Origin: Betaproteobacteria bacterium
Lineage (GTDB): Bacteria; Pseudomonadota; Gammaproteobacteria; Burkholderiales; Casimicrobiaceae
Direction of reading: 5' to 3'
DNA: 64,000 nucleotides
NCBI GenBank assembly: GCA_009778785.1
Contig: WRFN01000002.1
Span: 62,001 to 126,000 of the forward strand
Each line of letters begins with the position of its first letter. Position 1 is the stretch's first letter. Of this stretch, positions 20,300-30,090 are shown one piece after another. The translations under genes and the position numbers were made by a program. The notes below the pieces were generated by a model. The model had not been told where the DNA came from and searched no databases. It worked only from the letters and a program-made list of their open reading frames with translations.

Positions 20300-21073
20300 C
20301 TATTGATTAGTGGACGGGGATGTAGCCCCATCTTTCGCTGATTCGCATTCAGGAATACGTCTTAGTGAAATACGAATTTTGCTATCTTTTACTTTCGGCC
20401 TGCTCTTAAAAAGAAAAAACGCACCTACAATGCTTGCTCCTACAAAGAACAATATTACTATTACAGCTAAATGCTTTTTTATAAAATCATCGACAGCACC
20501 GTTGTAATAAATAACATCAAGGGCGCTTTGAACAAATAGAAGCACCCAAAAAATACAAACATAAAGAGAAACCGTGTGATCTATTTTCGTGACTGAATAT
20601 CTTTTATAAACGCTTTTGCCTTTCTTTTTTCTCTCTTTTAGTTCAATAGTTGATTTAAATAGCCGTCCCTTGCCAAGTGCAAACTCCTCAAATATATCGA
20701 CCTGCTTCTCCCAATTTTCTTGCCAAAATTTACTCCCTTCTCCCACCAAGCGCCACGCAAGAGATGCCAAAAAACCAAGACAACTAATTGCCAAAGTGGA
20801 AAAAAGATTGCCTTTTGATGTTACTCCATAAGCGACAAACAACGCGCCAACCAATACCCAAAAATAAGCGGCTCTTTTCCAATAAAGTTCTATTTCGAAA
20901 TTTCTCATGGCAAGAGCAATCTTGAAAGCTTTCTTCTTTTTCTTTTCACAAGAAAACTCTCCTAAATATTCATCAAGAGAAGCCTTCTCCTTTTCTTCAT
21001 AAGGATAGCTGGGTGTATTACCCCGCGTCGGGGCCGCCGTCGAAGAAGTTTTATCCTCAGCAGGGCATGCCAT
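20300..21073 (-). CDS. RipA-family (octameric) inner-membrane protein, likely acquired
   Basis: A 257-residue membrane protein with four hydrophobic segments in two pairs ('[17 protein letters not shown]', '[21 protein letters not shown]', and a later pair). Between them lies the signature '[18 protein letters not shown]', which I recognise from the RipA-like octameric membrane protein family; function is unknown. The gene is strikingly AT- and lysine-rich compared with its neighbours and is wedged between ribF and ileS, normally adjacent in Proteobacteria. It starts at 21073, with 'aaggag' upstream, three bases after the ribF stop. The tight fit suggests it was captured into the operon and is expressed with it. 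The family call is from remembered motif similarity. Confidence 0.65.
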   Translation of the reverse strand: MACPAEDKTSSTAAPTRGNTPSYPYEEKEKASLDEYLGEFSCEKKKKKAFKIALAMRNFEIELYWKRAAYFWVLVGALFVAYGVTSKGNLFSTLAISCLGFLASLAWRLVGEGSKFWQENWEKQVDIFEEFALGKGRLFKSTIELKERKKKGKSVYKRYSVTKIDHTVSLYVCIFWVLLFVQSALDVIYYNGAVDDFIKKHLAVIVILFFVGASIVGAFFLFKSRPKVKDSKIRISLRRIPECESAKDGATSPSTNQ

Positions 21074-21075
21074 TC

Positions 21076-22017
21076 TCAAACTCCTTGAAAACATTTGGCA
21101 AAAACACTTTTGGCGTAAACGCAGTCCGCTTCAATTTGCTTCGTCAGCGCCGCCATATCGGCAAAACGCTTTTCGTCGCGCAGCTTTTCGGCGAACGCCA
21201 CTTCGATCCGCCGCCCATACACGTCTTCGTTGAAATCGAACACATGCACTTCCAGCACCAACTTGTTTCCGCCGGTCTTGACCGACGGGCGCACGCCGAG
21301 GTTCGCCACGCCTTCACGAACGACTCCCAGTCCGTGCACGCGCACTGCGAATACGCCGGACAACGGCGGTGTAAACATCAACGGCACATTCATCGTCGGG
21401 AAACCGATCGCGCGACCGCGCGCGTCACCGTGCGACACTCGCCCCGCAATCGCGTAAGGCCGCCCCAGCAAACGCTCGGCGAGCGCAAAATCAGCCGTCG
21501 CCAACGCTTGCCGAATAGCGGTGGACGATACGCGCGCGCCGTCCATTTCAATCACCCCCATTGTCTCCAGCGTGAAGGCATTGGAACGCGCCCGCAAAAA
21601 ATCCGGATGCCCCGCCCGATTCTTGCCGAAACGGGCATCGTGGCCGATCAACAACCAGCGCACCTTCAGCCGCCGTTCCAGCAGATCGCCGACGAACGTC
21701 TCCGCTTCCATCTCCGCAAACCGCGCGTCGAAACGCATCAGGTAAATGCGGGCGATGCCGATCTCGGCGATGCGCTCGAGCCGAGTTCGCAACGGCAGCA
21801 ATCGCATCGGCGTTGACGTCGGCGCAAAATGCTCGTGCGCCATCGGCTCGAAAGTCATCACCGCCGGAACGAGATCGAGATCGCTTGCCGCTTCGACCAC
21901 GCGTCGCAGCATCGCCTGATGTCCCCGATGCACGCCGTCGAAATGTCCCAGCGCCAGCGCCACCGCCTGCCTGCTCGGATGATTAGGCGGAGTACGAATG
22001 ATTTTCACGGGGTTCAT
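21076..22017 (-). CDS. ribF: Bifunctional riboflavin kinase / FAD synthetase
   Basis: Converts riboflavin to FMN and FMN to FAD. Of 313 residues, the N-terminal FMN adenylyltransferase domain carries 'ALGHFDGVHRGHQAML' and 'SSTAIRQALATADFALAERLLGRPYAI'. The C-terminal flavokinase domain has 'GRVSHGDARGRAIGFPTMNV' and 'GVANLGVRPSV'. Start ATG 22017 is chosen by homology; an upstream in-frame ATG is possible and neither has a strong ribosome-binding site. It heads the ribF-insert-ileS-lspA-ispH run. Confidence 0.94.
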   Translation of the reverse strand: MNPVKIIRTPPNHPSRQAVALALGHFDGVHRGHQAMLRRVVEAASDLDLVPAVMTFEPMAHEHFAPTSTPMRLLPLRTRLERIAEIGIARIYLMRFDARFAEMEAETFVGDLLERRLKVRWLLIGHDARFGKNRAGHPDFLRARSNAFTLETMGVIEMDGARVSSTAIRQALATADFALAERLLGRPYAIAGRVSHGDARGRAIGFPTMNVPLMFTPPLSGVFAVRVHGLGVVREGVANLGVRPSVKTGGNKLVLEVHVFDFNEDVYGRRIEVAFAEKLRDEKRFADMAALTKQIEADCVYAKSVFAKCFQGV

Positions 22018-22141
22018 GCCACGTTTACTGTGTCTTCTCATTGCGGCGGCATTTCCTGGGGATGCGCTGAACAAGCCGCCGTACCGCCGACGCCTAAAAG
22101 GAGAGATTTTATCTCAATTTTGCCTCAGAAAATGCTGTTTT

Positions 22142-22236
22142 ACTCCGTTCGTCCGAGTGAACAGCACATTACAAAGGGCTCAGCCCGAACGGTGAGAAAC
22201 GGATCAATGCGCGGGCGGCAGAATGCCGCCCCTACA
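22142..22236. repeat. REP-like remnant plus 'GGGCGGCAGAATGCCGCCCC' palindrome, copy 2
   Basis: A degraded REP-family copy ('ctccgttcgtccgagtgaacag...ggctcagcccgaacgg') is followed at 22213-22236 by an exact 'gggcggcagaatgccgcccctac' palindrome. No gene is seen in the 22018-22353 spacer. Confidence 0.65.
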
Positions 22237-22302
22237 ACACTACAACACGGGCTCCGCCCAAACAATGAGAAATGATTCGGCATTTCGTCAGGAAATGTGC
22301 AC

Positions 22303-22333
22303 AAAAAACGGGCGCATCGTCACGACACGCCCG
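22303..22333 (-). terminator. Intrinsic terminator of the RND efflux operon
   Basis: Minus strand 'cgggcgtgtcg...cgatgcgcccg' stem followed by six T, 20 nt after the outer-membrane factor stop. Confidence 0.8.
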
Positions 22334-22353
22334 CTGTTGTGACCGAATTCCTG

Positions 22354-23829
22354 TCAGGGCTTGGCCGACTTATCGTTTTTTTGCTCGACCGGATATTCTT
22401 TCTGGTCGATGCCGCCGCCCAGCGATTTGTACAACGCCACCTGATTCGTCTGCTTGGCATACTGCACGCTGACCCAGCCGAGGCTGGCGGAATACATCGC
22501 GCGCTGCGCGTCGAGGACGTTCAAATAGCTGTCCACCCCTTTTTCGTAGCGGGCGGTCGCCAGATTGAAGGTGGCGGTCGTCGCTTCCAGCAAGGCTTTT
22601 TGCGCGGCCACTTGCTCGTCGATAGTGCCGCGTTGCGCCAGTGCGTCCGCCACTTCGCTGAACGCGATTTGAATGGCTTTTTCGTACTGCGCGACGGCGA
22701 TGTCGCGGTCGGTGTTGGAGACTTCGAGGTTAGCAAGGTTGCGGCCTGTATCGAAAATCGGCAAATTGATTTGCGGCGCGAACATCCACACGCCCGAGCC
22801 GCCCTTGAACAATCCCGACAGCGAAGCGCTGGCCGTTCCGGCGGAAGTGGTCAAACTGATGGACGGGAAGAACGCCGCCCGCGCCGCGCCGATGTTGGCG
22901 TTGGCCGCTTTCAACTGATGTTCGGCGGCGAGCACGTCGGGGCGTTGCAGCAACACCGTGGACGGCACATCACCGGCAGTCAAATGAATCGTCGTGCCGA
23001 GATCGTCCATCTTGTCGGAGGACAACCATTCCGGCAAGGCCGGCGCACCGAGCAGCAGGAACAACGCGTTCTCGTCGCGCGCAACCGATGTGGTGTAATT
23101 CGCCATATCAACGCGCGCCATCTCGACACTGGTTTGCGCTTGCCGCAAATCCAGTTCGGAAGCAATGCCCTGCTCGTAGCGCACCCGGATCAAATCATAC
23201 GACTGCTGTTGGCTCTTCAAGGTTTCCTGTGCCACTTGCAACCGTTGACGGTCGGCAAGCCAAGCCAGATATGCGTTGGCCACGCCCGACACCAGACTGA
23301 TCTGAGCGCTGCGCCAGGCTTCTTCCGTCGAGAAGTACAACTCCAGCGCCTGCTCGTTCAAGCTGCGCACGCGACCAAAGAAATCCAGCTCGTAGTTGGC
23401 GATACCGGCCGTCACCCCGTATTGGTGCGAAATCATTTCTACGCCGGTCGTGCTCAAATCATGGGGAATCCGCTGCGCCGTTTCACTGGCGCCGAGGCCG
23501 ATGGTCGGCAACAAATCGGCGCGCTGAATCCGGTACATCGCTTGGGCGCGCTGAATGTTGAGCGCCGCCACCCGCAAATCGCGGTTGTTCGCCAGTGCCG
23601 TTTCAATCAACTGTTGCAAACGCGGGTCGGTGAAAAATTCGCGCCAGCCGATATCCATCGCTTGTTGGCCGTCCTTGCCGACATCTGCGGCGCGATACGC
23701 CGCGCCGCTCGGCCATTGCGTCGTCACTGGCGCTTGCGGTCGTTCGTAGTTGGGGATCAGCGTACAGCCGCCCAGCAGCAACACGGCCATCGCCAGCGAC
23801 AAGGTTTTCGGTTTCATTATTCGATTCAT
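22354..23829 (-). CDS. RND efflux outer-membrane factor lipoprotein (OprM/NodT family)
   Basis: A 491-residue outer-membrane channel of a tripartite efflux pump. Signal peptide with lipobox 'LLLGGCTL' (acylated Cys22) and then the family start 'IPNYERPQAPV'. Two repeated outer-membrane-factor halves follow, with 'DIGWREFFTDPRLQQLIETALANNRDLRVAALNI' in the first and 'LLQRPDVLAAEHQLKAANANIGAARAAFFPSISL' in the second. The ribosome-binding site 'ggagg' supports the first ATG; the start lies just after the RND gene's stop. It is last in the tetR-adaptor-pump-channel operon and is followed by a terminator. Confidence 0.94.
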   Translation of the reverse strand: MNRIMKPKTLSLAMAVLLLGGCTLIPNYERPQAPVTTQWPSGAAYRAADVGKDGQQAMDIGWREFFTDPRLQQLIETALANNRDLRVAALNIQRAQAMYRIQRADLLPTIGLGASETAQRIPHDLSTTGVEMISHQYGVTAGIANYELDFFGRVRSLNEQALELYFSTEEAWRSAQISLVSGVANAYLAWLADRQRLQVAQETLKSQQQSYDLIRVRYEQGIASELDLRQAQTSVEMARVDMANYTTSVARDENALFLLLGAPALPEWLSSDKMDDLGTTIHLTAGDVPSTVLLQRPDVLAAEHQLKAANANIGAARAAFFPSISLTTSAGTASASLSGLFKGGSGVWMFAPQINLPIFDTGRNLANLEVSNTDRDIAVAQYEKAIQIAFSEVADALAQRGTIDEQVAAQKALLEATTATFNLATARYEKGVDSYLNVLDAQRAMYSASLGWVSVQYAKQTNQVALYKSLGGGIDQKEYPVEQKNDKSAKP

Positions 23830-23830
23830 C

Positions 23831-26800
23831 TCAGTGTTCCTCCGCGACCGGAGTCGGCGTCGCTGGTTTGTCTTTGTATTTGTACTTAAAGATGCTGCGC
23901 ACCACGACGAAGAACACCGGGATCAGGAAGATACCGAGGAAGACCGTCGAGAACAGGCCGCCGGCCACGCCGGTGCCGATCACGTTCTGGCCGCCGGAAC
24001 CGGCGCCGGTATTCATCGCCAGCGGCAACACGCCGAAGCCGAAGGCGAACGAAGTCATCAAGATCGGCCGCAGCCGCAAGTGCACCGCTTCCAGCGTCGC
24101 ATCAATCAAGGCTTTGCCGCGTTCTTGCGCGCTCTTGGCAAATTCGACGATCAAAATTGCGTTCTTCGCCGACAGCCCGATGATGGTCAACAGGCCGACC
24201 TGAAAATAAACGTCGTTGGTGAAGTGGCGCGACATCACGGCAAGCAGCATCCCGATCACGCCCAACGGCACCACCAGCACGATGGACAACGGAATCGCCC
24301 AGCTTTCATACAAAGCCGCGAGACAGAGGAACACCACCATGATCGACAGCGCGTAGAGCAGCGGCGCTTTCGCTCCGGCGAGACGTTCCTGAAACGAGAT
24401 GCCCGCCCATTCGTGACCGACGCCCGACGGCAACTGGGAAGCGAGTTTTTCCATCGTCGCCATCGCGGTGCCCGAGCTTTGACCCGGCACCGGTTCACCC
24501 TGAATTTCGACAGCGGGAACACCGTTGAAACGCTCGAGGCGCGGCGAGCCGTATTCCCAGCGCGTCGAAGTGAACGTCGAGAATGGCACCATTTGTCCCT
24601 GATTGTTGCGGGTGTACCAGTCCTTGATATTTTCCGGCAACATCCGGTTGGCCGCTTCCGATTGAACGTAAACACGCTTCACCCGGCCTTTGTCGAGAAA
24701 GTCGTTGACGTAGTAACCGCCCCAAGCCGCCGACAGTGTGTTATTGATGTCACCTTGGCTCAAGCCCAAGGCCTGCGCTTTGGCGTGATCGATGTCAATC
24801 TGCAACTGCGTCGTATCGTTCAAGCCGTTATGGCGCACGCGTGTCAGAATTCCGGTGTTCGGCGGCTGATAAACTGTGCCCAGCAACTGATCGCGCGCCT
24901 GCATCAGCTTGTCGTGACCCAGGCCGGCGCGGTCTTGCAAATACATATCGAAACCCGAGGCGCGTCCCAATTCGGTGATGGCCGGCGGCAGAATGATAAA
25001 GACCTGACCGTCGCGAATTTCATTCATCCGTGGCTGCGCTCGCGCCATAATGGCCTTGACGGAGAGCCTGCCCTGCTTTTGCAGGAACAAGTTTTTCACT
25101 TTGGTAAAGAAGGGGTCGGCGCGCACTTCCCAATCTCTCATGCGGATGAAAAGCATGCCTGTGTTTTGTCCGTTACCGGCAAAGCTGTAACCGGCCACGC
25201 CCATCGTTGCCTGTACGGCTTCCTTCTCCTCTTCGAGAAAATATTTTTCAACCTGTTCGAGAACCTTGATGGTGCGCTCTTTGGCAACGCCGGAGGGCAA
25301 CTGCACCTGCACCATCAAAACGCCCTGATCTTCATCGGGCAAAAAGGATTTCGGCAAATGCAAAAACGAGAAGGCGACGGCAGCGATGATCCCAAGATAA
25401 ACAAGCATGGCGATGAACGGCACTTTCAGAACGTAGGCGACGATTCGCTGGTAACGCTCGGTGAACGCCTTGAAAGTGCGGTTGAACCAGCCGAAGAAGC
25501 CGCGCTTCTCGTGCTTGTCGCCTTCGTGAATCGGTTTGATGATGGTCGCGCACCAGGCCGGCGTCAACACAATCGCCACCGTCAGCGAAATCACCAGCGC
25601 CGAAACCAGCGTGATCGAGAACTGCCGATAAATCACCCCGGTCGCGCCGCCGAAAAACGCCATCGGCACCAGCACCGCGCACAACACCATCACGATGCCG
25701 ACCAGCGCGCCGGTGATTTGGTTCATCGATTTCTTGGCGGCGTCGTGCGGCGATAACCCTTCCTCGGTCATGATCCGCTCGACGTTTTCGACGACGACGA
25801 TGGCGTCGTCCACCAGCAACCCGATTGCCAGCACCAACGCAAAGAGCGTCAACATATTGATCGAGTAGCCGAAAGCCGACAACGCTCCCATCGTTCCGAG
25901 CAGCACCACCGGCACCGCCAGCATGGGCACCAGCGTCGCTCGCAAGCTCTGCAAAAAGAGCAACATCACGAGGAACACCAGTCCGATAGCGATCAACAGC
26001 GTTTTCACCACTTCTTTGACTGCCGCTTTGACGAACGGCGTCGTGTCATAGGGATAAACGGCTTTGATCCCCGGCGGGAAATACTGCGCCAATTCGTCGA
26101 TCTTGGCCTTGACCCGATCTGCCGTGTCCAGCGCGTTGGCGCCGGAGGCCAGATTGATCGCAAGCCCTGTGGCCGGGTTGCCGTTATAGCGCGCGGAAAC
26201 GTCGTAGTTCTGTGCGCCGATTTCGATTCGCGCCACGTCCTTCAAAAGAACTTGCGAGCCATCCTGCGCTACCCGCAACAGAATTTTCTCGAACTGATCG
26301 ACAGTTTGCAAACGACTTTGCGCCGTCACCGTCGCATTGATTTGTTGCCCTTCTACCGCCGGCGTGCCGCCCAGTTGGCCGACCGACACTTGCGTGTTCT
26401 GATCCTGAATCGCGCCGATGACATCGGTCGGCGTGATGTTGTATTTGACCATACGAGCAGGATCGAGCCAGATACGCATCGCGTAAGCGCCGCCGAACTG
26501 CGTCACGTCGCCGACGCCGTCGATACGGCTGATCGGGTCCATGATATTGGTGGCCACATAGTCGCCGAGATCGTAGCCGGTCATGCTGTGATCGGGCGAA
26601 TAAAAGCCCGCGATCATCAGGAAGGACGGCGACGCTTTCTTGACATACACGCCTTGCCGCTGCACTTCATCCGGCAACAGCGGCATCGCCGCCTGTAATT
26701 TGTTCTGCACCTGAACCTGCGCAATGTCGGGGTTGGTGCCGGTGTCGAAAGTCAGCAGCACGACAGCGTTGCCGTAGAAATCGCTGGTAGCCGACATGTA

Positions 26801-27034
26801 CAACAAATGGTCAAGCCCCTTCATCTGCTGCTCGATCACCTGCGTGACGGAATCTTCCACCGTTTTCGCCGACGCGCCGAGGTAATTGGTGTTCACCTGA
26901 ATCGTCGGCGGCGCGATACTGGGATATTGCGCCACCGGCAAGGTGAAGATCGACAGCCCGCCCGCCAGCGAGATGATAATGGCGATCACCCATGCAAAAA
27001 TCGGGCGCTCAATGAAAAAATGAGAAATGGACAT
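23831..27034 (-). CDS. RND multidrug efflux pump, HAE1 family (AcrB/MexB-like)
   Basis: A 1067-residue inner-membrane proton antiporter that extrudes hydrophobic and amphiphilic drugs, dyes and detergents. It begins with the typical '[26 protein letters not shown]' first helix and has 12 membrane segments with two large periplasmic loops. The proton-relay aspartates are in '[20 protein letters not shown]' (about residue 407). '[14 protein letters not shown]' in the second half and '[26 protein letters not shown]' are further HAE1 blocks. It is translationally close to both neighbours (15 nt from the adaptor, 1 nt to the channel). Substrates cannot be read from the sequence. Confidence 0.96.
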   Translation of the reverse strand: MSISHFFIERPIFAWVIAIIISLAGGLSIFTLPVAQYPSIAPPTIQVNTNYLGASAKTVEDSVTQVIEQQMKGLDHLLYMSATSDFYGNAVVLLTFDTGTNPDIAQVQVQNKLQAAMPLLPDEVQRQGVYVKKASPSFLMIAGFYSPDHSMTGYDLGDYVATNIMDPISRIDGVGDVTQFGGAYAMRIWLDPARMVKYNITPTDVIGAIQDQNTQVSVGQLGGTPAVEGQQINATVTAQSRLQTVDQFEKILLRVAQDGSQVLLKDVARIEIGAQNYDVSARYNGNPATGLAINLASGANALDTADRVKAKIDELAQYFPPGIKAVYPYDTTPFVKAAVKEVVKTLLIAIGLVFLVMLLFLQSLRATLVPMLAVPVVLLGTMGALSAFGYSINMLTLFALVLAIGLLVDDAIVVVENVERIMTEEGLSPHDAAKKSMNQITGALVGIVMVLCAVLVPMAFFGGATGVIYRQFSITLVSALVISLTVAIVLTPAWCATIIKPIHEGDKHEKRGFFGWFNRTFKAFTERYQRIVAYVLKVPFIAMLVYLGIIAAVAFSFLHLPKSFLPDEDQGVLMVQVQLPSGVAKERTIKVLEQVEKYFLEEEKEAVQATMGVAGYSFAGNGQNTGMLFIRMRDWEVRADPFFTKVKNLFLQKQGRLSVKAIMARAQPRMNEIRDGQVFIILPPAITELGRASGFDMYLQDRAGLGHDKLMQARDQLLGTVYQPPNTGILTRVRHNGLNDTTQLQIDIDHAKAQALGLSQGDINNTLSAAWGGYYVNDFLDKGRVKRVYVQSEAANRMLPENIKDWYTRNNQGQMVPFSTFTSTRWEYGSPRLERFNGVPAVEIQGEPVPGQSSGTAMATMEKLASQLPSGVGHEWAGISFQERLAGAKAPLLYALSIMVVFLCLAALYESWAIPLSIVLVVPLGVIGMLLAVMSRHFTNDVYFQVGLLTIIGLSAKNAILIVEFAKSAQERGKALIDATLEAVHLRLRPILMTSFAFGFGVLPLAMNTGAGSGGQNVIGTGVAGGLFSTVFLGIFLIPVFFVVVRSIFKYKYKDKPATPTPVAEEH

Positions 27035-27049
27035 GCGACAAACTCCTGA

Positions 27050-28276
27050 TTATTTTTTCGCAGCGTCGGCTTTGGCATTTCCGGCAGGCGCAGCTTGAGA
27101 TTGTCCCGCCGGTGGCGTTGCCGCCGCATTGTCCTTGCCCATCTGCCCTGCCGGTACCGGCTTGACCGTCACATTCGGCGAGGCCAGCCGTTGCGCGCCT
27201 TCGACGACGAGTTTCTCGCCGACTTTGATGCCCGAAGTCACCAGCCAGTCGTTGCCGATATCACGATCCACCGTAATGTTGCGACGCTCGATCTTGTTGT
27301 CGGCCGTCACCACGAGAACCAGCGGCACGCCTTTCTGGTCGCGCGTGACGGCGGCTTGCGGAATAGTGATGGCCTGTTCGTTGACGCCTTCTTCCAAGAT
27401 GGCCCGCACATACATGCCGGGCAGCAAATCGTGTTTGGAATTCGGGAACACCGCGCGCAGTGTAATCATCCCCGTCGTCTGATCCACCGTCACGTCGGAA
27501 AATTCGAGTTTGCCTTCATGCGGATACATCCGGCCGTCTTCGAGCTTCAGTTTGACCTTCGCCTGATTCTTGCTGTCGGTTTTCAACACGCCGTTTTCGA
27601 TTTCCCGTTTCAGTCGCAACCATTCGACGCTCGATTGCGTCACGTCAACATAGATCGGATCAAGTTGTTGAATCCGGGTCAACGCCGTCGCCTGACTGGC
27701 CGTCACCAGCGCGCCCGGCGTGAAATCCGACTTGCTGATGCGCCCTGAGATCGGCGCCGTTACCTTGGTGTAATCGAGATTGATGCGCGCGTTTTCCACC
27801 GCCGCCTTGGCGCTTTCGACATCCGCCAGCGCCTGCTTGGAAGCAGCGTAAGCATCATCGTAATCCTGCTTGCTCACCGCGTTGATCTTGACCAGATCGC
27901 CGTAACGCTCGGCGCGCGATTGCACGCTCGCCTGATTGGCTTCGGCTTTCGCCAGCGCCGCCGCAGCGCTGTTATACGTCGCCTGATACGTCGCCGGATC
28001 GATCTGATAGAGCACCTCGTCGCGTTTGACGTCGCCGCCCTCCTTGAACAACCGCTTCAGAATGATACCGCCTACTTGCGGCCGCACTTCCGCCACCAAA
28101 TAAGGGTTGGTTCGCCCCGGCAGTTCGCTGGTCATCACAACCTTCCCTGTAGCAACCGTCACCACCCCGACTTCAACCGCCTGTGGCCCAGCTTGCTGAG
28201 GCGCGTCTTTGCTGCAACCTGCCAATGCCAACGCCGCCAGCACAAAGGTGCCGATTCTTATCGTCTGATACTGCAT
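27050..28276 (-). CDS. RND efflux periplasmic adaptor lipoprotein (AcrA/MexA-like)
   Basis: A 408-residue membrane-fusion protein. The signal peptide ends in the lipobox 'LALAGCSKD'. The lipoyl/hairpin region is visible ('SELPGRTNPYLVAEVRPQVGGIILKRLFKEGGDVK' and 'LDYTKVTAPISGRISKSDFTPGALV'), then the beta-barrel ('MITLRAVFPNSKHDLLPGMYVRAIL') and membrane-proximal domains. The C-terminus is Ala/Pro/Gln-rich. The start at 28276 has 'gagga' upstream; the track start is 12 codons earlier. It follows tetR by 51 nt on the same strand. Confidence 0.94.
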   Translation of the reverse strand: MQYQTIRIGTFVLAALALAGCSKDAPQQAGPQAVEVGVVTVATGKVVMTSELPGRTNPYLVAEVRPQVGGIILKRLFKEGGDVKRDEVLYQIDPATYQATYNSAAAALAKAEANQASVQSRAERYGDLVKINAVSKQDYDDAYAASKQALADVESAKAAVENARINLDYTKVTAPISGRISKSDFTPGALVTASQATALTRIQQLDPIYVDVTQSSVEWLRLKREIENGVLKTDSKNQAKVKLKLEDGRMYPHEGKLEFSDVTVDQTTGMITLRAVFPNSKHDLLPGMYVRAILEEGVNEQAITIPQAAVTRDQKGVPLVLVVTADNKIERRNITVDRDIGNDWLVTSGIKVGEKLVVEGAQRLASPNVTVKPVPAGQMGKDNAAATPPAGQSQAAPAGNAKADAAKK

Positions 28277-28327
28277 GTTTGAAATCCTCACAGGTAATAG
28301 TGTCTTGTCCAACGATGAATTTTTAGA

Positions 28328-29077
28328 TCATTTCGCGCTGCGTTGGCATAAAGGCGAATTTTCGCTCCGATCCAGCAAATAGGCAACTTCTTCATTGATC
28401 GCGTCCCGAATGATGTTTCGCGCCGTTTCGTCGAGCGTTTTCCAGCCGAGATAGCGCGTTACCGTCGCGCGCTCGCGCTCAAAAGAAAGCATTTTTCCGA
28501 GCAACAACACCGCTTGCAGTCTGACCGAAATCGACTGCGCCGGAAGCTGCTGAATACATCCGATCAGTTCCGCCAGAATGTCGAGAAAACGACCAAAGCA
28601 AGCATCGTAAAGCCGATCAAACGCCTTCGTCGGATTCGCCTTCTCGCGGACAACGAACCACGCCCATTCGTGCCCTTGTTTTTTCTTGACCAGCATCCCG
28701 TCCAACCACTCGCTACACAAGCGCTGCAACAAAGCAACGGCTTCCTGCGGCGACAAACTCCCGCTCTTGATGCCCCCGAGTTCCTCAGCCAGAAACACCT
28801 CGACCTTAGCCACTTTCTTGCCGAACTCCTGCGCGATGTAATCGGCGGCGGCCAGATAAAGATTTTCCTTGCCGCCGAAGTGATAAGCAATCGACGAAAT
28901 GTTCGTTCCGGCCAGCGCCGCAATGCGTCGCGTGCTGGCGCCTTCGAAGCCCTGCGAACCGAACACCGAAACCGCCGCTTGAATCAAACGCTGGCGCGTA
29001 TCATCCTGCGCTTTTTCGGAGAAAGACGCATGATCATGATAGTGGGTGCTCTGCTGCAGCTGGGCGCTTAAAGACAT
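28328..29077 (-). CDS. TetR-family repressor of the efflux operon (CerR/YbiH-like)
   Basis: A 249-residue DNA-binding regulator. The N-terminal helix-turn-helix region reads 'RQRLIQAAVSVFGSQGFEGASTRRIAALAGTNISSIAYHFGGKENLYLAA'. The C-terminal half resembles the DUF1956 effector domain found in YbiH/CerR ('WLDGMLVKKKQGHEWAWFVVREKANPT'). Unlike acrR it is co-directional with the pump genes and is probably the first cistron, giving autoregulation. A perfect 16-bp palindrome lies 34-49 nt upstream of the ATG. Inducer unknown. The start at 29077 is by homology; its ribosome-binding site is weak. Confidence 0.9.
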   Translation of the reverse strand: MSLSAQLQQSTHYHDHASFSEKAQDDTRQRLIQAAVSVFGSQGFEGASTRRIAALAGTNISSIAYHFGGKENLYLAAADYIAQEFGKKVAKVEVFLAEELGGIKSGSLSPQEAVALLQRLCSEWLDGMLVKKKQGHEWAWFVVREKANPTKAFDRLYDACFGRFLDILAELIGCIQQLPAQSISVRLQAVLLLGKMLSFERERATVTRYLGWKTLDETARNIIRDAINEEVAYLLDRSENSPLCQRSAK

Positions 29078-29110
29078 CCGAGCAAAATAATGGGAAACCG
29101 CGAGGAGGTC

Positions 29111-29126
29111 AATCAATCGATTGATT
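29111..29126. promoter_or_regulatory. Candidate TetR operator, perfect 16-bp palindrome
   Basis: 'AATCAATC|GATTGATT' is perfectly self-complementary and sits just upstream of the tetR start, the expected place for an operator controlling tetR and the efflux genes. Confidence 0.7.
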
Positions 29127-29261
29127 TATGTGTAACGAGGCGTAAGTCTTTTCCCTGAAGAGCAGGGTTTTCCATCGGTTCATGTGATGAAATGTACATC
29201 TTTGATACTTTGTTCACCTTTTATGCTCCCTTCGTTCTGGATACTCCGCTCGTCCTTTGAT

Positions 29262-29290
29262 ATTCCGTTCGTTCTGAGCCTGTCGAAGAG
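29262..29290. repeat. REP-like element
   Basis: 'ttccgttcgttctgagcctgtcgaag' is a recognisable copy, preceded by two decayed 'cgttct/cgtcct' fragments from 29231. The 29127-29338 spacer holds no gene that I can see. Confidence 0.6.
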
Positions 29291-29338
29291 TGAAGGGCGT
29301 ATTAACGACTCATTACAAAGTTTTTCATAAGGCGCCTT

Positions 29339-29974
29339 TCATTTTTCATGACCTTGTTTGAGCCATTTCGTAATCGGCGCCCACTGCTCCCAATCCTGTT
29401 TTCCTCTCGACGGCGGCAGGTCAAACAGCGTCAAGCCGTCGCGCGCGCAATACACGTACACTTGCGTTTCGCGCAGATGCGCAATCAGCGGAAACTCGAA
29501 ACCGTAAAGAAACTCGTCGAGTTCTTGCGCGCTGCGGGTTCGCGCGTCCACCCGCATCGCCACCAGCGCGACGGCGAGTTTTTGTTCGCGCACCGCCTTG
29601 TATTCATTCACGGCGTCGAGAAACGCTTGCGTCGCTTCCATGTCGAAGGCCGACGGCGACAGCGGCACCAGCAAGTGATCCGCCTGTCGAACAAAATCGC
29701 GCAGACGCTCGCCGTGCAATCCGGCGGGGGTGTCGATCACCCGCCAGGCAAAGCCCTGCTCGCGCGCTTCCTTGCGCCCCGTGCCGGGCTTGAGCGCTTC
29801 GATTTTCGGAAACAGCGGCGGGCGTCGCGCCAGCCAACTGGAGGCCGAGCGCTGCGGGTCTTCGTCCTGCAACGCCACCCGATGACGACGACCGGCAAAC
29901 CAGCCCGCCGCCTGAGTTGCCAGTGTCGTTTTTCCGCTGCCGCCTTTGGCATTAGCTACCAGTAAGGTACGCAT
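29339..29974 (-). CDS. Orphan ParA/MinD-like ATPase
   Basis: A 211-residue deviant-Walker ATPase: 'ANAKGGSGKTTLATQAAGWFA' places the signature lysine at residue 10. 'VALQDEDPQRSASSWLARR' is the ParA A' region (usually D.DPQ.S) and 'WRVIDTPAGLHGERL' is Walker B. The last 60 residues lack the usual ParA membrane helix and instead read 'DLPPSRGKQDWEQWAPITKWL'. No parB, parS-like cluster or plasmid gene is nearby, so a role in chromosome partitioning is unsupported; positioning of another cargo is a family-based guess. It is transcribed away from ttcA. Confidence 0.8.
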   Translation of the reverse strand: MRTLLVANAKGGSGKTTLATQAAGWFAGRRHRVALQDEDPQRSASSWLARRPPLFPKIEALKPGTGRKEAREQGFAWRVIDTPAGLHGERLRDFVRQADHLLVPLSPSAFDMEATQAFLDAVNEYKAVREQKLAVALVAMRVDARTRSAQELDEFLYGFEFPLIAHLRETQVYVYCARDGLTLFDLPPSRGKQDWEQWAPITKWLKQGHEK

Positions 29975-30051
29975 AAATCCTCCGAAGCAAGATTGACGTT
30001 ACCATATTACGACAAAATGCGGCTGCCGTGCGATTGGCGTGCGTCCTTCCT

Positions 30052-30082
30052 TTGTGTCATAGCGCGGGCAATCGACTACAAT
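30052..30082 (+). promoter_or_regulatory. Candidate ttcA promoter implying a leaderless mRNA
   Basis: TTGTGT, a 19-nt spacer and TACAAT. The -10 ends only 8 nt before the ttcA ATG, so the transcript would begin at or within two bases of the start codon. No Shine-Dalgarno is present. Confidence 0.5.
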
Positions 30083-30090
30083 CCGCCCCC

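Noticed and set aside
23750-25756. 668-codon plus-strand ORF opposite the RND pump
   Set aside because: Composition (His/Arg/Gln-rich) and lack of any motif mark it as a codon-bias shadow of the AcrB-like gene.
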